From positions 52,267-116,266 of the forward strand of contig NZ_AZEY01000023.1 in the NCBI RefSeq assembly GCF_001434255.1: a stretch of DNA of 64,000 nucleotides, given 5' to 3'. The first letter of the stretch is position 1. Every line of letters starts with the position of its first letter. A program made the position numbers and the translations under genes. This document shows, one piece after another, positions 17,441 to 26,299 of the stretch. The stretch comes from Lentilactobacillus diolivorans DSM 14421. GTDB lineage: Bacteria > Bacillota > Bacilli > Lactobacillales > Lactobacillaceae. The notes under the pieces are model-generated. The model did no database searches, was not told the origin of the DNA, and worked only from the letters and a program-made list of their open reading frames with translations.

Positions 17441-17467
17441 CTTAGAGGCCAAACTTCTGATTGTCAA
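17439..17467 (-). promoter_or_regulatory. Promoter of minus-strand T-box leader
   Basis: TTGACA (17467-17462), 17-nt spacer, TAAGAT (17444-17439): near-consensus sigma-A promoter. Confidence 0.7.
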
Positions 17468-17739
17468 CCCTAAATTATTGGAATTATTTCCGGCATCTTT
17501 TATCCGATGCAGGATGCCGTTTACTGAAATGGAATAATGGTGGGGGAGTTTTGATCGATAATTATTTAAGACCCCGTACCAAATATCAGTTAGAGACTAA
17601 GAATCTTGCGAACTAAATTTTGACTTGGTGGTTATGCTTGTTTTATCAGCGAGGTTATTTTAAGAAAAATGATATAAGAAAGAACCAGAAAAAATGTCAA
17701 ATGTCAGCAGCAAAAATTAAAAGTAATTTAAAAAATATC
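17468..17739. other. Intergenic region between divergent T-box promoters
   Basis: No gene seen. Contains a 7-bp inverted repeat CGGCATC (17491-17497) / GATGCCG (17513-17519) upstream of the minus-strand promoter, without a T tract; possible operator or structural hairpin. Confidence 0.4.
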
Positions 17740-17768
17740 TTGACATTCACATTAAATGAGTGTTAGTT
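17740..17768 (+). promoter_or_regulatory. Promoter of mtsT operon leader
   Basis: TTGACA (17740-17745), 17-nt spacer, TTAGTT (17763-17768) with a TG upstream of the -10. The -35 is consensus, the -10 weak. Confidence 0.5.
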
Positions 17769-17794
17769 TAATGCATACAAATTAAAGCACGTTG

Positions 17795-18043
17795 ATTGAC
17801 TGAGTAGATTAATGCGGATTGTTCAAGAGAGCTGTGTCAGGTGAGAGTCAGCCTTTCCAAATAATCGAATATGGGTCATGAGTGTTTCGCGTTAAAGGCT
17901 AAATTAATTTTAGACGGTTCGCTTCGTTATCAGCATGTGTAGTTGGTTTTCCGGAAAGCCAACTCTAAGGAACAGTAATGTTCAAAACAAGGTGGTACCA
18001 CGTGAAAAGCGTCCTCGTAAATATACGAGGGCGCTTTTTAATT
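17795..18043 (+). ncRNA. T-box riboswitch, Met specifier, for mtsT operon
   Basis: Leader with AAGAGAGCTG stem I start, T-box AAGGTGGTACCACG (17989-18002) and terminator AAAAGCGTCCTCGTA...TACGAGGGCGCTTTTT ending about 18041. Specifier loop reads GAA-T-ATG-G with ATG at 17871-17873. A Met specifier fits the downstream methionine-related genes and the known T-box control of mtsT in Lactobacillales. Confidence 0.88.
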
Positions 18044-18092
18044 TGCGAAAGTTGGCTATTATTTATTTGAAATTCAGAATGGAGAGATTGAT

Positions 18093-18680
18093 ATGTTAAT
18101 TGAAAAGAAAGAAAGCTATTCAAAAAAGTTACTTGGCAGTTGGGATACAAAAACCGTTGTGTCAGTGGCAATTGGGGCTGCATTGTTTGGTGTATTGCTT
18201 GATTTCGTGAGCATCCCTGTTTTTACCAACACTAAGTTATCGGTAGCGTATTTGATTCCAGTATTTGTTGGGGCACTATTTGGCCCACTTCCAGCTGGGC
18301 TGGTTGGATTATTTGGAAATATCTTTGCGGACCTACTTGCCGGTTCCGGATTTTGGCCGGATTGGTGGATTGGCAACTTTATCGCAAGTTTTGTAATTGG
18401 ATTACTTCCGCTCTACGGGGCAAGAATTAAGGACGGCATTTTTAACGTTAAGCATGCAACCATTTTCACCATTACGACGATTATTGGCCTATTAATCTCC
18501 TTTGGATTCATTTCACCATTTCTTAACACTGTCTTTTATGGGGGTGAAAAGGCAATTAACTTTGCTCAAGGATGGATCGCCGTTGTTTCCGACGGTATTG
18601 TTGCGGTTGTTGCCGGCTTACCATTACTCTACGCATTGACACGAAGGTATAAGAAAAATTCAAATTTAACTAAGGAATAA
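18093..18680 (+). CDS. mtsT: ECF transporter S component, MtsT-like (methionine precursor)
   Basis: 195-aa integral membrane substrate-binding (S) subunit of an energy-coupling factor importer, with about six hydrophobic segments and the S-component hallmark VAIGAALFGVLLDFVSIPVF early and LPAGLVGLFGNIFADLLAG in the middle. Shine-Dalgarno GGAGAG before ATG. First gene of the Met T-box operon with dedicated ATPase and T subunits, and with mmuM at the end, matching the MtsT family predicted to import methionine or a precursor. Substrate is by genomic context only. Confidence 0.82.
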   Translation: MLIEKKESYSKKLLGSWDTKTVVSVAIGAALFGVLLDFVSIPVFTNTKLSVAYLIPVFVGALFGPLPAGLVGLFGNIFADLLAGSGFWPDWWIGNFIASFVIGLLPLYGARIKDGIFNVKHATIFTITTIIGLLISFGFISPFLNTVFYGGEKAINFAQGWIAVVSDGIVAVVAGLPLLYALTRRYKKNSNLTKE

Positions 18681-18704
18681 GGTAACGAGGGGGAGTGGAG
18701 ATCT

Positions 18705-20405
18705 ATGAGCCAAAGTCAGCCGATCATTTCATTTAAAGATTTTTCGTTCAAGTATAAAACTCAGCAGGAAGCCACTTTAAAACATCTTGATTTAGACCTT
18801 TTCCCCGGCGAAAAGGTATTGATCTTGGGGCCGAGTGGGAGTGGAAAAACCACGTTGGTTAAATGCATTAATGGGTTAATTCCCAACCAGGATAAGGGAA
18901 TGATTTCTGGAAAATGTGTCATTAACGGCAAAGAGATCAACCACACCAGTATTTTTCAACGAGGCAACGATGTTGGGACTGTTTTGCAGGACTCGGATGC
19001 CCAGTTTGTTGGCTTGAGTGTGGGAGAAGACATTGCATTTTATTTGGAAAATAAGAATGTGCCGCTTCATGATATGCAGGCAAAGGTAACGAAAGCTGCT
19101 GAGGTCGTTGGGTTGGATTCTTTCTTGAGTAGTTTGCCGTTTGATTTATCAGGTGGTCAAAAGCAGCGGACGTCAATTGCCGGAATCCTGCATGGCAACG
19201 CGCCAATTCTCTTGTTCGATGAGCCCTTGGCTGCTTTAAACCCCAGTATGAGCGAAAGCATTGTGGATTTGATTGATCGACTCAACCATCAGGAACATAA
19301 AACGGTTGTGATCGTTGAACATCGGTTTGAAGAAGTGCTTCACAAAGAAATTGATAAAATCGTTCTGTTGAATGAAGGCCAAATTGTTAAGATTGGAAAA
19401 CCTGATGATTTTTTGAAGGATGACATTTTAGAGAAATACGGAATTAGAAATCCATTGTATCTTGACGCCCTAAGAAAGGTTTCTGGGAACCTCAAACAGG
19501 ACCATGACCTGTGGAATGTTGACTTAATCAACCCGAGTGATTATCAAAGTGACTTTCAAAAGTTCTTGAATAACCGATCCAGTCAACCTGATAAACTCAC
19601 TCAAAAAGATGCTAAAGGCATCATTGACGTGGCTGACCTTCGATACAGTTATGATGGCCAGCATCAAGTGATCAATATGGTTCATTTACACATCAAACGG
19701 GGTGAAAAAATAAGTATTATTGGTAAGAATGGCTCTGGTAAATCAACGTTTGCCAAGTTGCTTACCGGGATTTTGCGGCCAACAACCGGTGACATTTTGG
19801 AATTGGGAAAATCGATTAAACACCAAACTATTCAACAAATTGGCCAGCAGATGGCTTATATCATGCAGGATCCAAACAAAATGATCGTGAAGGATACTGT
19901 CGAGGATGAGGTGGGACTAGCGTTACAACTGCGTGGCATTTCAGGCAGGGAACTTGGTGACAGGGTCGCTGAAGCTTTGAATGTAACTGATTTATACGCA
20001 ATGCGTCACTGGCCGGTTAACGCCTTGAGCTATGGTCAAAAGAAACGTTTGACGGTTGCGTCATTATTGGTATTAAATCCGGCATGTTTAATCATGGATG
20101 AACCAACGGCTGGGCAGGACTTTGAGCATTATCAGCGAATGATGGCGTTTGTTGATCATGTTATCCAACAGAAACAGATGACGTTAATTGTGATTACTCA
20201 TGATATGCAGTTAGCCTTGGAGCATACTAATCGGGCGATCGTTATTGATCAAGGCGCCGTTATTGCGGATGATGATCCGTTTAAAGTGTTAAACGATAAG
20301 TGGATTGTTCGTCAGGCCGGCCTAAGGCAGACTTCGATCTATCGACTGGCTGAAAGAATTGGGGTTAACGGTGAAAACCTTGCTCGTGCAAGTATTAACG
20401 TCTGA
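18705..20405 (+). CDS. ECF transporter ATPase, fused EcfA-EcfA'
   Basis: 566-aa protein with two ABC ATPase domains in one chain. First half: Walker A GPSGSGKTT (about 42-50), signature LSGGQKQR, Walker B ILLFDEP. Second half: Walker A GKNGSGKST (about 343-351), signature LSYGQKKR (Gly second, Tyr instead of Ser-Gly), Walker B CLIMDEP followed by TAGQD, then a TH switch His. Powers the S component upstream with EcfT downstream. Fusion of both ATPases distinguishes this dedicated module from the housekeeping, shared ecfA1/ecfA2 pair normally found beside ribosomal genes. Confidence 0.92.
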   Translation: MSQSQPIISFKDFSFKYKTQQEATLKHLDLDLFPGEKVLILGPSGSGKTTLVKCINGLIPNQDKGMISGKCVINGKEINHTSIFQRGNDVGTVLQDSDAQFVGLSVGEDIAFYLENKNVPLHDMQAKVTKAAEVVGLDSFLSSLPFDLSGGQKQRTSIAGILHGNAPILLFDEPLAALNPSMSESIVDLIDRLNHQEHKTVVIVEHRFEEVLHKEIDKIVLLNEGQIVKIGKPDDFLKDDILEKYGIRNPLYLDALRKVSGNLKQDHDLWNVDLINPSDYQSDFQKFLNNRSSQPDKLTQKDAKGIIDVADLRYSYDGQHQVINMVHLHIKRGEKISIIGKNGSGKSTFAKLLTGILRPTTGDILELGKSIKHQTIQQIGQQMAYIMQDPNKMIVKDTVEDEVGLALQLRGISGRELGDRVAEALNVTDLYAMRHWPVNALSYGQKKRLTVASLLVLNPACLIMDEPTAGQDFEHYQRMMAFVDHVIQQKQMTLIVITHDMQLALEHTNRAIVIDQGAVIADDDPFKVLNDKWIVRQAGLRQTSIYRLAERIGVNGENLARASINV

Positions 20406-20425
20406 AGGTAATCGAGGGAAATAAA

Positions 20426-21280
20426 ATGGAAAATTCATTTGTAATTAGTTATTTACCAGGCCAACATTTGATTCAAAAACTGAATGGCACGACCAAACTG
20501 TTGCTTTTGGTTTCATCGCTTTCTTTAATAATGATTTCGTTTGATATCAGAATTTTGATCCCCACTTTTGCACTGAATATCATTTTTTTAATTTCAGTAA
20601 AGCCTAAATGGCGGCAGATTCGCGGGATTACCTATTTCATTGTTTTCATGAACTTATTTAATATCCTTTTGATGTACCTGGTTTCACCAACAATCGGAGT
20701 TAGTGAAATTGGCCATAGTGATGTCTGGTTTTCGATTATCGGCCGGTATGTGGTGACTCCTGAAACCCTGTTTTATCTAAGCGTCAGGTTGCTCAAAATA
20801 TTCAGCATGTTTATTGCCAGTCTCTGGTTTGTCTTAAGTATCACCCCCAGTGAGCTTGGCGTTGGGCTTTATCGGCTCCACGTCCCTTATAAGATTTGTA
20901 CGGTGGTTTCATTGGGTTTACGATCAATTCCGGACATTTCCAGAAACTATCGTGAAATTAAGAATTCGCTTCAGATGCGTGGCTTGGAACTGGATAAAAA
21001 GAGAGTGTCGGTGTTTAAACGTTTAAAACAAAGTGTCACAATTTTGATTCCGCTTTTACTGTCAACGTTTGAACGAGTTGATGTGATTGCCAGTGCAATG
21101 GATTTACGATTGTACGGAATTGGTAAGAAACGTTCCTATTATTCTTACAAGAAGCCCACTAGAAATGATCAGTTCTTCAGGTTGATTGTGATCATTCAAT
21201 TGATTGTTTTTGCGATCTATTTAGTAGTCGTTGTTTTCCTAAGACCCGCTGGTGCAGGAAGGGTGTGGTATCCATGGTAA
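20426..21280 (+). CDS. ecfT: ECF transporter T (transmembrane coupling) component
   Basis: 284-aa membrane protein (CbiQ/EcfT family) with hydrophobic segments near residues 25-60, 65-90, 115-140 and 250-275, and the two cytoplasmic Ala-Arg-Gly-type coupling motifs represented by SLQMRGLELD and SAMDLRLYG that dock on the ATPases. Starts 20 nt after the ATPase gene and overlaps the next gene, so the operon is tightly coupled. Confidence 0.88.
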   Translation: MENSFVISYLPGQHLIQKLNGTTKLLLLVSSLSLIMISFDIRILIPTFALNIIFLISVKPKWRQIRGITYFIVFMNLFNILLMYLVSPTIGVSEIGHSDVWFSIIGRYVVTPETLFYLSVRLLKIFSMFIASLWFVLSITPSELGVGLYRLHVPYKICTVVSLGLRSIPDISRNYREIKNSLQMRGLELDKKRVSVFKRLKQSVTILIPLLLSTFERVDVIASAMDLRLYGIGKKRSYYSYKKPTRNDQFFRLIVIIQLIVFAIYLVVVVFLRPAGAGRVWYPW

Positions 21281-22638
21281 TTAAACCAACTGATTGGGAT
21301 AAAATCGTTCAACCGTATACCGGTGATATTAGTTTGCTGGTAAATCTTATCAAGTGGCCGACGGTATACGACAAACAAACGGTATCGAAAAGATCCCCTC
21401 ATGGTAAGGCGTTGAAAGACGTTTTGCTCTGGTTAAAAAAGATTGCTGAAAAATGGGGATTGAAAACCCATTTGTATCGAAATGAAGTCTTGGGGATTCA
21501 ACTTGATGGCAAAAGTTCAAATCGGATTGAATCAGTTTGCCATGTCGACGTTGTATCTGTATCGGGGAAATGGCGTTTCGCTCCCTTCAGCGCAGAAGTT
21601 AGCGAGGGCAATTTGTATGGCAGAGGGACACAAGACATGAAGTTTCAACTATGGAGTAATTTGCTATCGTTAAAAATTATCAAAGATCAGGGTATTATTC
21701 CAGATAGGACGCTTCGATTGGTGATTGGAACTGATGAAGAAAGAACAATGACCGATATTAAACGCTATATCGATGAAGCCGGACTGCCGGAATTTGCGTA
21801 TACTCCCGATGGGTCATTTCCACTTTGCCTTGGGGAAAAGGGCGTTTGGACAGCGAAGGTTTTTCAGAGAGTTCAAACGCGGGTTAGTCAGATTAGAACC
21901 TATCAAAGTAGTAACGCAATCTGCGATCGGGTTGATGTTTGGATACCCGAGAATGATAATAAAAGGGCAATTGAATTTTTGGTGGCCAAACAAGTGGCTT
22001 TCACTTTAGGTGAAGATAAGCGGATTATCTTCTTAGGCAAGTCTGCGCACAGCTCATTGCCCAAAGATGGCGAAAATGCGATTATTCCGGCATTAAAGTT
22101 TATTGATGTGTTTTATCAAGAAGATTGGGCAAAAACATACGTTAAAGTGTTTACCGATTATTATGGTACTGAGATTGGAATTGGGGATGGGCAATCCCGA
22201 ATGGGGAAAACCACCCTTTGTTTGAATCGAATCCGGTTGGACAACTCTCAGTTAACTTTGATTTTGGATGCTCGGTACAACGACGATACTGACGATCGGG
22301 AACTTGAAGAATTAACGGCTAAGTCTTTACCGGATGCATTGGTCACCACGGTTTACGTTGATCCGGTTACCAAGACGGATATGAATAATCGCTTTGTTGA
22401 TAAGTTGTTGAAAGTTTATTATCAAGAGAATCCCGATGATTCAAGAGAACCGTATTATTCGGGTGGTGTCAGTTATTCGAAAGCCTATTCAGGTCGGTGT
22501 GTGGCTTTTGGTATTGAAGGAATTGATTCATCGATTCCGAAATTGGCTCACCAAACTGATGAACATGTGCCATTATCGATAATTCCTAAAACACTATCAA
22601 TTTACACACGGGCACTTTACGAGTTATCGGTTATTTGA
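21274..22638 (+). CDS. M20 family dipeptidase (PepV/Sapep-like)
   Basis: 454-aa di-zinc or Mn-dependent aminodipeptidase. Motifs: VCHVDVVSVSGKW (metal-binding His and Asp), LYGRGTQDMK (bridging Asp), GTDEERTM (catalytic Glu-Glu), and SAHSSLPKDGENAI in the lid domain. ATG at 21274 fits the AGGAAGGG Shine-Dalgarno (spacing 10); a GTG at 21265 is too close. It overlaps ecfT by 7 nt. In a Met-controlled operon it probably releases methionine from imported or internal dipeptides (inference). Confidence 0.85.
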   Translation: MVIKPTDWDKIVQPYTGDISLLVNLIKWPTVYDKQTVSKRSPHGKALKDVLLWLKKIAEKWGLKTHLYRNEVLGIQLDGKSSNRIESVCHVDVVSVSGKWRFAPFSAEVSEGNLYGRGTQDMKFQLWSNLLSLKIIKDQGIIPDRTLRLVIGTDEERTMTDIKRYIDEAGLPEFAYTPDGSFPLCLGEKGVWTAKVFQRVQTRVSQIRTYQSSNAICDRVDVWIPENDNKRAIEFLVAKQVAFTLGEDKRIIFLGKSAHSSLPKDGENAIIPALKFIDVFYQEDWAKTYVKVFTDYYGTEIGIGDGQSRMGKTTLCLNRIRLDNSQLTLILDARYNDDTDDRELEELTAKSLPDALVTTVYVDPVTKTDMNNRFVDKLLKVYYQENPDDSREPYYSGGVSYSKAYSGRCVAFGIEGIDSSIPKLAHQTDEHVPLSIIPKTLSIYTRALYELSVI

Positions 22639-22653
22639 AAGAAGGTGTGATGA

Positions 22654-23601
22654 TTGACTTGCGATCTTTTAGAAGAGAAATTGAATCAAAAGCAAATTCT
22701 AATTTCCGACGGTGGCATGGGAACAGAATTAGAAAAACTGGGCGTCATCAATGATTCTGGCTTATGGTCATCAGATGCTTTATTGCACCATCCCGATGCG
22801 GTATACGATATTGATAGGGCTTATTTGGAAGCGGGGGCTGATATCATTACGACGGCGACTTATCAGGCTAACCCGCTATTCTTAAAAAAACGATTGTCGA
22901 CATCGACTGATAAGCCACTGATCACAAAAGCAGTTGAGATCGCTAGACGGGCAAAAAGTGATTTCGGTAGGGATCATCCGAAGGCGCAAATGCCTTTGAT
23001 TGCAGGGAGTGTCGGGCCTTATGGGGCTTATTTAAATGATGGCAGCGAATATACCGGGAACTATCACTTATCGAAAAATGAGTTCAAAGCCTTTCACCTG
23101 CCGCATTTGCGATTACTAAAGCAGGCAGGTGTTGATTTCTTTGCCTTTGAAACCATTCCTAATTTTACCGAGGTTCAGGCTCTGGTTGAACTGTTAAGGG
23201 ATAACTTTAAAGGGATTAGTGCGTGGGTATCATTTAGCGTTAATCACGTGTTTGATTTATGCGATGGGACTAACCTTGAGCAAGCAATTACTTATCTGAA
23301 TCAGGTTCCTCAAATTTCGGCAGTTGGCGTTAATTGTACTGATATCGAAAATATCACGCCGATTTTGGACCGAGTAAATCTGATCTCTGAGAAGCCAATC
23401 GTTGTTTATCCTAACAATGGGGATGATTATGATTCAAATTTGGGCAAATGGGTGTCTTCACCCAATAAACCTAAATTCGCTGATATCACCTCAAACTGGA
23501 TCGATAAGGGTGCCCGAATTATTGGTGGTTGTTGCAGGACCACGCCTGATGATATTCATAACATATTTACCGTCGTTCATTCTGATCGCGTTTTTGCATA
23601 A
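22654..23601 (+). CDS. mmuM: Homocysteine S-methyltransferase
   Basis: 315-aa cytosolic zinc enzyme transferring a methyl group from S-methylmethionine (or SAM) to homocysteine to make methionine. Seen: ISDGGMGTELEKLG at the N-terminus, TTATYQANP, AGSVGPYGAYL.DGSEYTG, and zinc ligands VNCTD (Cys about 228) and GGCCRTTP (Cys about 293-294). TTG start with GAAGG 8 nt upstream. Last gene of the Met T-box operon, which gives the transporter island its methionine identity: S-methylmethionine is plant-derived, so it may be the imported substrate (inference). Confidence 0.93.
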   Translation: MTCDLLEEKLNQKQILISDGGMGTELEKLGVINDSGLWSSDALLHHPDAVYDIDRAYLEAGADIITTATYQANPLFLKKRLSTSTDKPLITKAVEIARRAKSDFGRDHPKAQMPLIAGSVGPYGAYLNDGSEYTGNYHLSKNEFKAFHLPHLRLLKQAGVDFFAFETIPNFTEVQALVELLRDNFKGISAWVSFSVNHVFDLCDGTNLEQAITYLNQVPQISAVGVNCTDIENITPILDRVNLISEKPIVVYPNNGDDYDSNLGKWVSSPNKPKFADITSNWIDKGARIIGGCCRTTPDDIHNIFTVVHSDRVFA

Positions 23602-23602
23602 A

Positions 23603-23677
23603 CAAAGAGCCATTAAAATAAATCACATAATTAGGCCCGAAGCCTGACTTGCCGGATTTATCTTGATGACTCTTTTT
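23603..23677. terminator. Long bidirectional terminator
   Basis: AAAGAGCCATTAAAATAAATC at one side and GATTTATCTTGATGACTCTTT at the other form an imperfect 20-bp stem, followed by TTTTCG on the plus strand; it separates convergent mmuM and the GNAT/MarR pair. Confidence 0.6.
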
Positions 23678-23718
23678 CGTATTTATAATAGTTTAACTTA
23701 AACTTGTTATTACGAAAA

Positions 23719-24159
23719 TTACCCCGCCAACGGTTCATGAATCATTTGAATGTGAGGAGTCGATTCAAAAATAAATGGTTGGCCATGGCTAATAAAGCCG
23801 AACTTCGTGTATAATTTTTGAACTTGGGTCTGGGCTTCAATCTCGATTGGCATCCCAGCAAAGTCGTTTTTGATAGTGGTCATGACTTGGTCAAGTAGGT
23901 CCTTCCCATATCCTTGGCCTCGATATTCCGGGGCTGTGACAACTCGACCAAATGTCACGTGGTCTGCTTCTTTAAAAATTCTGGCATAAGCGATCACTTT
24001 ACCGTCAACCATTTTAAAAACATGAATCGCTTTAGGATCGTTCAGATCGACTTCCTGATAGATTCGTTTTTGGGCGACCACAAAGATTCTGGTTCTTAAA
24101 TACAGAATGCCAAATAGTTCATTGGTTGTTAATTCATTGAATGGTTTGATTATCCACAT
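23719..24159 (-). CDS. ElaA-family GNAT acetyltransferase
   Basis: 146-aa cytoplasmic N-acetyltransferase. ElaA hallmarks: LRTRIFVVAQKRIYQEVDLND near the N-terminus, then the acetyl-CoA loop VVTAPEYRGQGYGKDLL and the terminal YTKFGFISHG. Substrate unknown. Second gene after a MarR regulator (9 nt gap), so probably controlled by it. Confidence 0.87.
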   Translation of the reverse strand: MWIIKPFNELTTNELFGILYLRTRIFVVAQKRIYQEVDLNDPKAIHVFKMVDGKVIAYARIFKEADHVTFGRVVTAPEYRGQGYGKDLLDQVMTTIKNDFAGMPIEIEAQTQVQKLYTKFGFISHGQPFIFESTPHIQMIHEPLAG

Positions 24160-24168
24160 AATAACGGC

Positions 24169-24603
24169 CTACTTTCCAGGGAATAATAGTTGATTGATTG
24201 TTTCGACGGCTTGGTAAAATTGAGCTTGCTGCTCGGCTGATAAGTTGGCGACCAGTTGCTCAACCTGGTCGTCTGACTTACGATCCAGATCATTGGCCAT
24301 TGCCTCACCGGAAGATGTTAATTTGAGTTGCACTGAACGCGAATCGGTTGGGGAGGGGATCTTTTGTAAGAAGCCCTGTTTGGTAAGTCGATTGATAATC
24401 CGGCTGGTGTAGCTCTTATCGATTTTGAGTGTGGTTGCGATCTCCTTAGGATTGATCAAGTGATTGAGCTTAATTTCTAGTAAAATCCGGCCTTCCTGCC
24501 AGCTGATGTTGGTATCGAAGACCTTTTTATTTAGTAAGCCAAGGAGTTCGGTGTATGAGCGATTGAACTCACGGACTTTTGAAACTTTATCTAAAGGTAG
24601 CAA
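24169..24603 (-). CDS. MarR family transcriptional regulator
   Basis: 144 aa with the winged-helix core: LINPKEIATTLKIDKSYTSRIINRL recognition region, then GFLQKIPSPTDSRSVQLKLT wing, and flanking dimerisation helices. TTG start, TAAGGAG 7-9 nt upstream. Its promoter contains a perfect 12-bp inverted repeat, implying autoregulation together with the downstream GNAT gene. Confidence 0.88.
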   Translation of the reverse strand: MLPLDKVSKVREFNRSYTELLGLLNKKVFDTNISWQEGRILLEIKLNHLINPKEIATTLKIDKSYTSRIINRLTKQGFLQKIPSPTDSRSVQLKLTSSGEAMANDLDRKSDDQVEQLVANLSAEQQAQFYQAVETINQLLFPGK

Positions 24604-24645
24604 GGCGTGTCTCCTTATGGTTGGGATTGGGTTAGATTATTTTTA

Positions 24646-24674
24646 ATTATAGATAAAGTAGTGGCTTTTGTCCA
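24646..24674 (-). promoter_or_regulatory. Promoter of MarR-GNAT operon
   Basis: Minus strand TGGACA (24674-24669), 17-nt spacer, perfect TATAAT (24651-24646). The spacer and -35 are inside the inverted repeat. Confidence 0.75.
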
Positions 24675-24683
24675 CTACTTTAT
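24653..24683. promoter_or_regulatory. MarR operator, 12-bp inverted repeat
   Basis: ATAAAGTAGTGG (24653-24664), 7-nt spacer, CCACTACTTTAT (24672-24683); perfect arms overlapping the promoter of the MarR gene. Confidence 0.7.
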
Positions 24684-25105
24684 TGGCTGAAATAATATAT
24701 TTTCGTGAATTGAGTTAGGTGAACTGTGAAGATTAAATAATAATTTCTTGAGGATCACAGTATGGTTTTATCACCAGATCTTTTAATCAACTTTGAAAAT
24801 AATGAAGTTTTATCAGACAAAATTTTGATTTTAGTAAAATTAGTTTTTCACATCGTTATTAGGTATATAATACAAATATTAGTTAATACATATAAGACAG
24901 ATTGGTTTCTTAAGAGTGCAAAATTGACGTTTCTTGGAACATTTTCTAATCATGAAAAAAGAGTTGGTTACTGCAGGTAGCCAACATTTTATTAACTGAA
25001 AATATAATGAGCGAGGTTGTGAAATAGAAGATTAATCATTATAAATAACTAAGCATAGGATGAGACTTTATCTGAGACCATTTTATTGCTAAGAGAAAGA
25101 GAAGA
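24684..25105. other. AT-rich intergenic region upstream of defence locus
   Basis: A short open frame at 24762 has no convincing Shine-Dalgarno and looks non-coding. A hairpin GTTGGTTAC/GTAGCCAAC at about 24964-24986 followed by a T-rich stretch may be an attenuator or terminator. Promoter of the downstream operon not identified. Confidence 0.4.
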
Positions 25106-26299
25106 GTGGTGTATATTTTGGAAGAGCAAAAGTTAACTAAATGGATTTTGGAGCATATACCAACAAAAATTTTTATGAAGATAATTCAGTTATATAAAAA
25201 AGCGGGTCCAGTTCCACATAAGATGAACAATCTAACAAGACGAGTTTATATCACTAGAATGATGAATAGTAAGAATTACCATCAAGTTCATCGATTATTA
25301 GTCAAGGTTTTCCAAGAGGATGAACCGACAATAAAAGACGGACAACAATTGTCTGACCTTTCCAATGAAGATATTTTCAATCAAATATTGTCAGATTTTT
25401 CTCAGGAGAAAGTAGACAAAGCAACTTTATTAATTGAAGAATTTGAAAAACGAAAACAGGTAGAGAAAAATACTAAAAGCAATGATCGAATAATTAAACT
25501 AAATAAGCAAAGAGAAGATCGCGTGTCGAAAAATAAAAAGCCCGTTGAAGAAAGGGAAAATACATTAATTCAAAACGAAGCTTTGAGGAAGCAAAACGCT
25601 AAATTATCAGATCAAGTAACATCTTTAAAAAAGCAGTTGGAAGTTAAAAAAAAGCAAAAGAAGCCAAAAAAGCAAGATCAAAATAATGAAAATGAAATTG
25701 CCAAATTAAAAGAAGAGTTAACAAAAGTTCGAAGTACCAATGAAGATAAGATGAAAAAAAAGCAGGAAGGAAATGATAAATATTATGAAAAGTTAACGAA
25801 AAGGATTAATAAGCTAATCAGTGATAATAAGAAGTTTCAAGATAAGGTGGCAAACTTAGAGTCACATAACGACCAATTAGTTGATGAAATCACGAAATTA
25901 AAGACATCCGTTCCATTAAGTCATCCTAAGAAGAAGGAAAGTGAATCAGAAGCCACTTCCACTGTCTCTTCGAAAGAAAATGTTGCTAGGAGTCGGCATC
26001 CATTTTTACAAATTGGTGCCCCAGAGACAATAAATACAGCAAAGTTTAAAGCTCAATATCCGCAAGCAGACATACTTATTCCAGCTATATTCTATAAGCC
26101 CGAAATGCAAGCAAAAAAATATAATTCGGTAAATGAAATTCCGTTAGTGACTGGACATGAATGGCAATTTTATGATTATGTTTCGTTATACACTGAAATT
26201 CTCACAGCGGGGGATCGTTATGCGTTAAAAAACAATCCAGATATTGAATCGGTAATTGAAATTAAAAATAAAGAAGACTTTTGGAGGCAAAAAATATAA
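25106..26299 (+). CDS. Coiled-coil protein of McrBC-like defence locus
   Basis: 397 aa, cytoplasmic, very Lys/Glu/Asn rich. Three parts: an N-terminal helical domain (about 1-125) with LTKWILEHIPTKIFMKIIQL; a long charged coiled coil (about 130-275) with heptad-like leucines and lysine runs; and a compact C-terminal domain (about 290-397) with ADILIPAIFYKPEMQ and EWQFYDYVSLYTEIL. No enzymatic motif. GTG start is tentative (weak Shine-Dalgarno). Its stop overlaps the ATG of the AAA+ gene by one base. Coiled-coil partners are a feature of McrBC-derived systems called CoCoNuTs, where they are proposed to sense or bridge targets; equivalence is inference. Confidence 0.7.
   Translation: MVYILEEQKLTKWILEHIPTKIFMKIIQLYKKAGPVPHKMNNLTRRVYITRMMNSKNYHQVHRLLVKVFQEDEPTIKDGQQLSDLSNEDIFNQILSDFSQEKVDKATLLIEEFEKRKQVEKNTKSNDRIIKLNKQREDRVSKNKKPVEERENTLIQNEALRKQNAKLSDQVTSLKKQLEVKKKQKKPKKQDQNNENEIAKLKEELTKVRSTNEDKMKKKQEGNDKYYEKLTKRINKLISDNKKFQDKVANLESHNDQLVDEITKLKTSVPLSHPKKKESESEATSTVSSKENVARSRHPFLQIGAPETINTAKFKAQYPQADILIPAIFYKPEMQAKKYNSVNEIPLVTGHEWQFYDYVSLYTEILTAGDRYALKNNPDIESVIEIKNKEDFWRQKI

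Noticed and set aside
24762..24980. 72-codon frame upstream of the defence operon
   Set aside because: No Shine-Dalgarno, low-complexity AT-rich composition and overlap with a hairpin; reads as chance.
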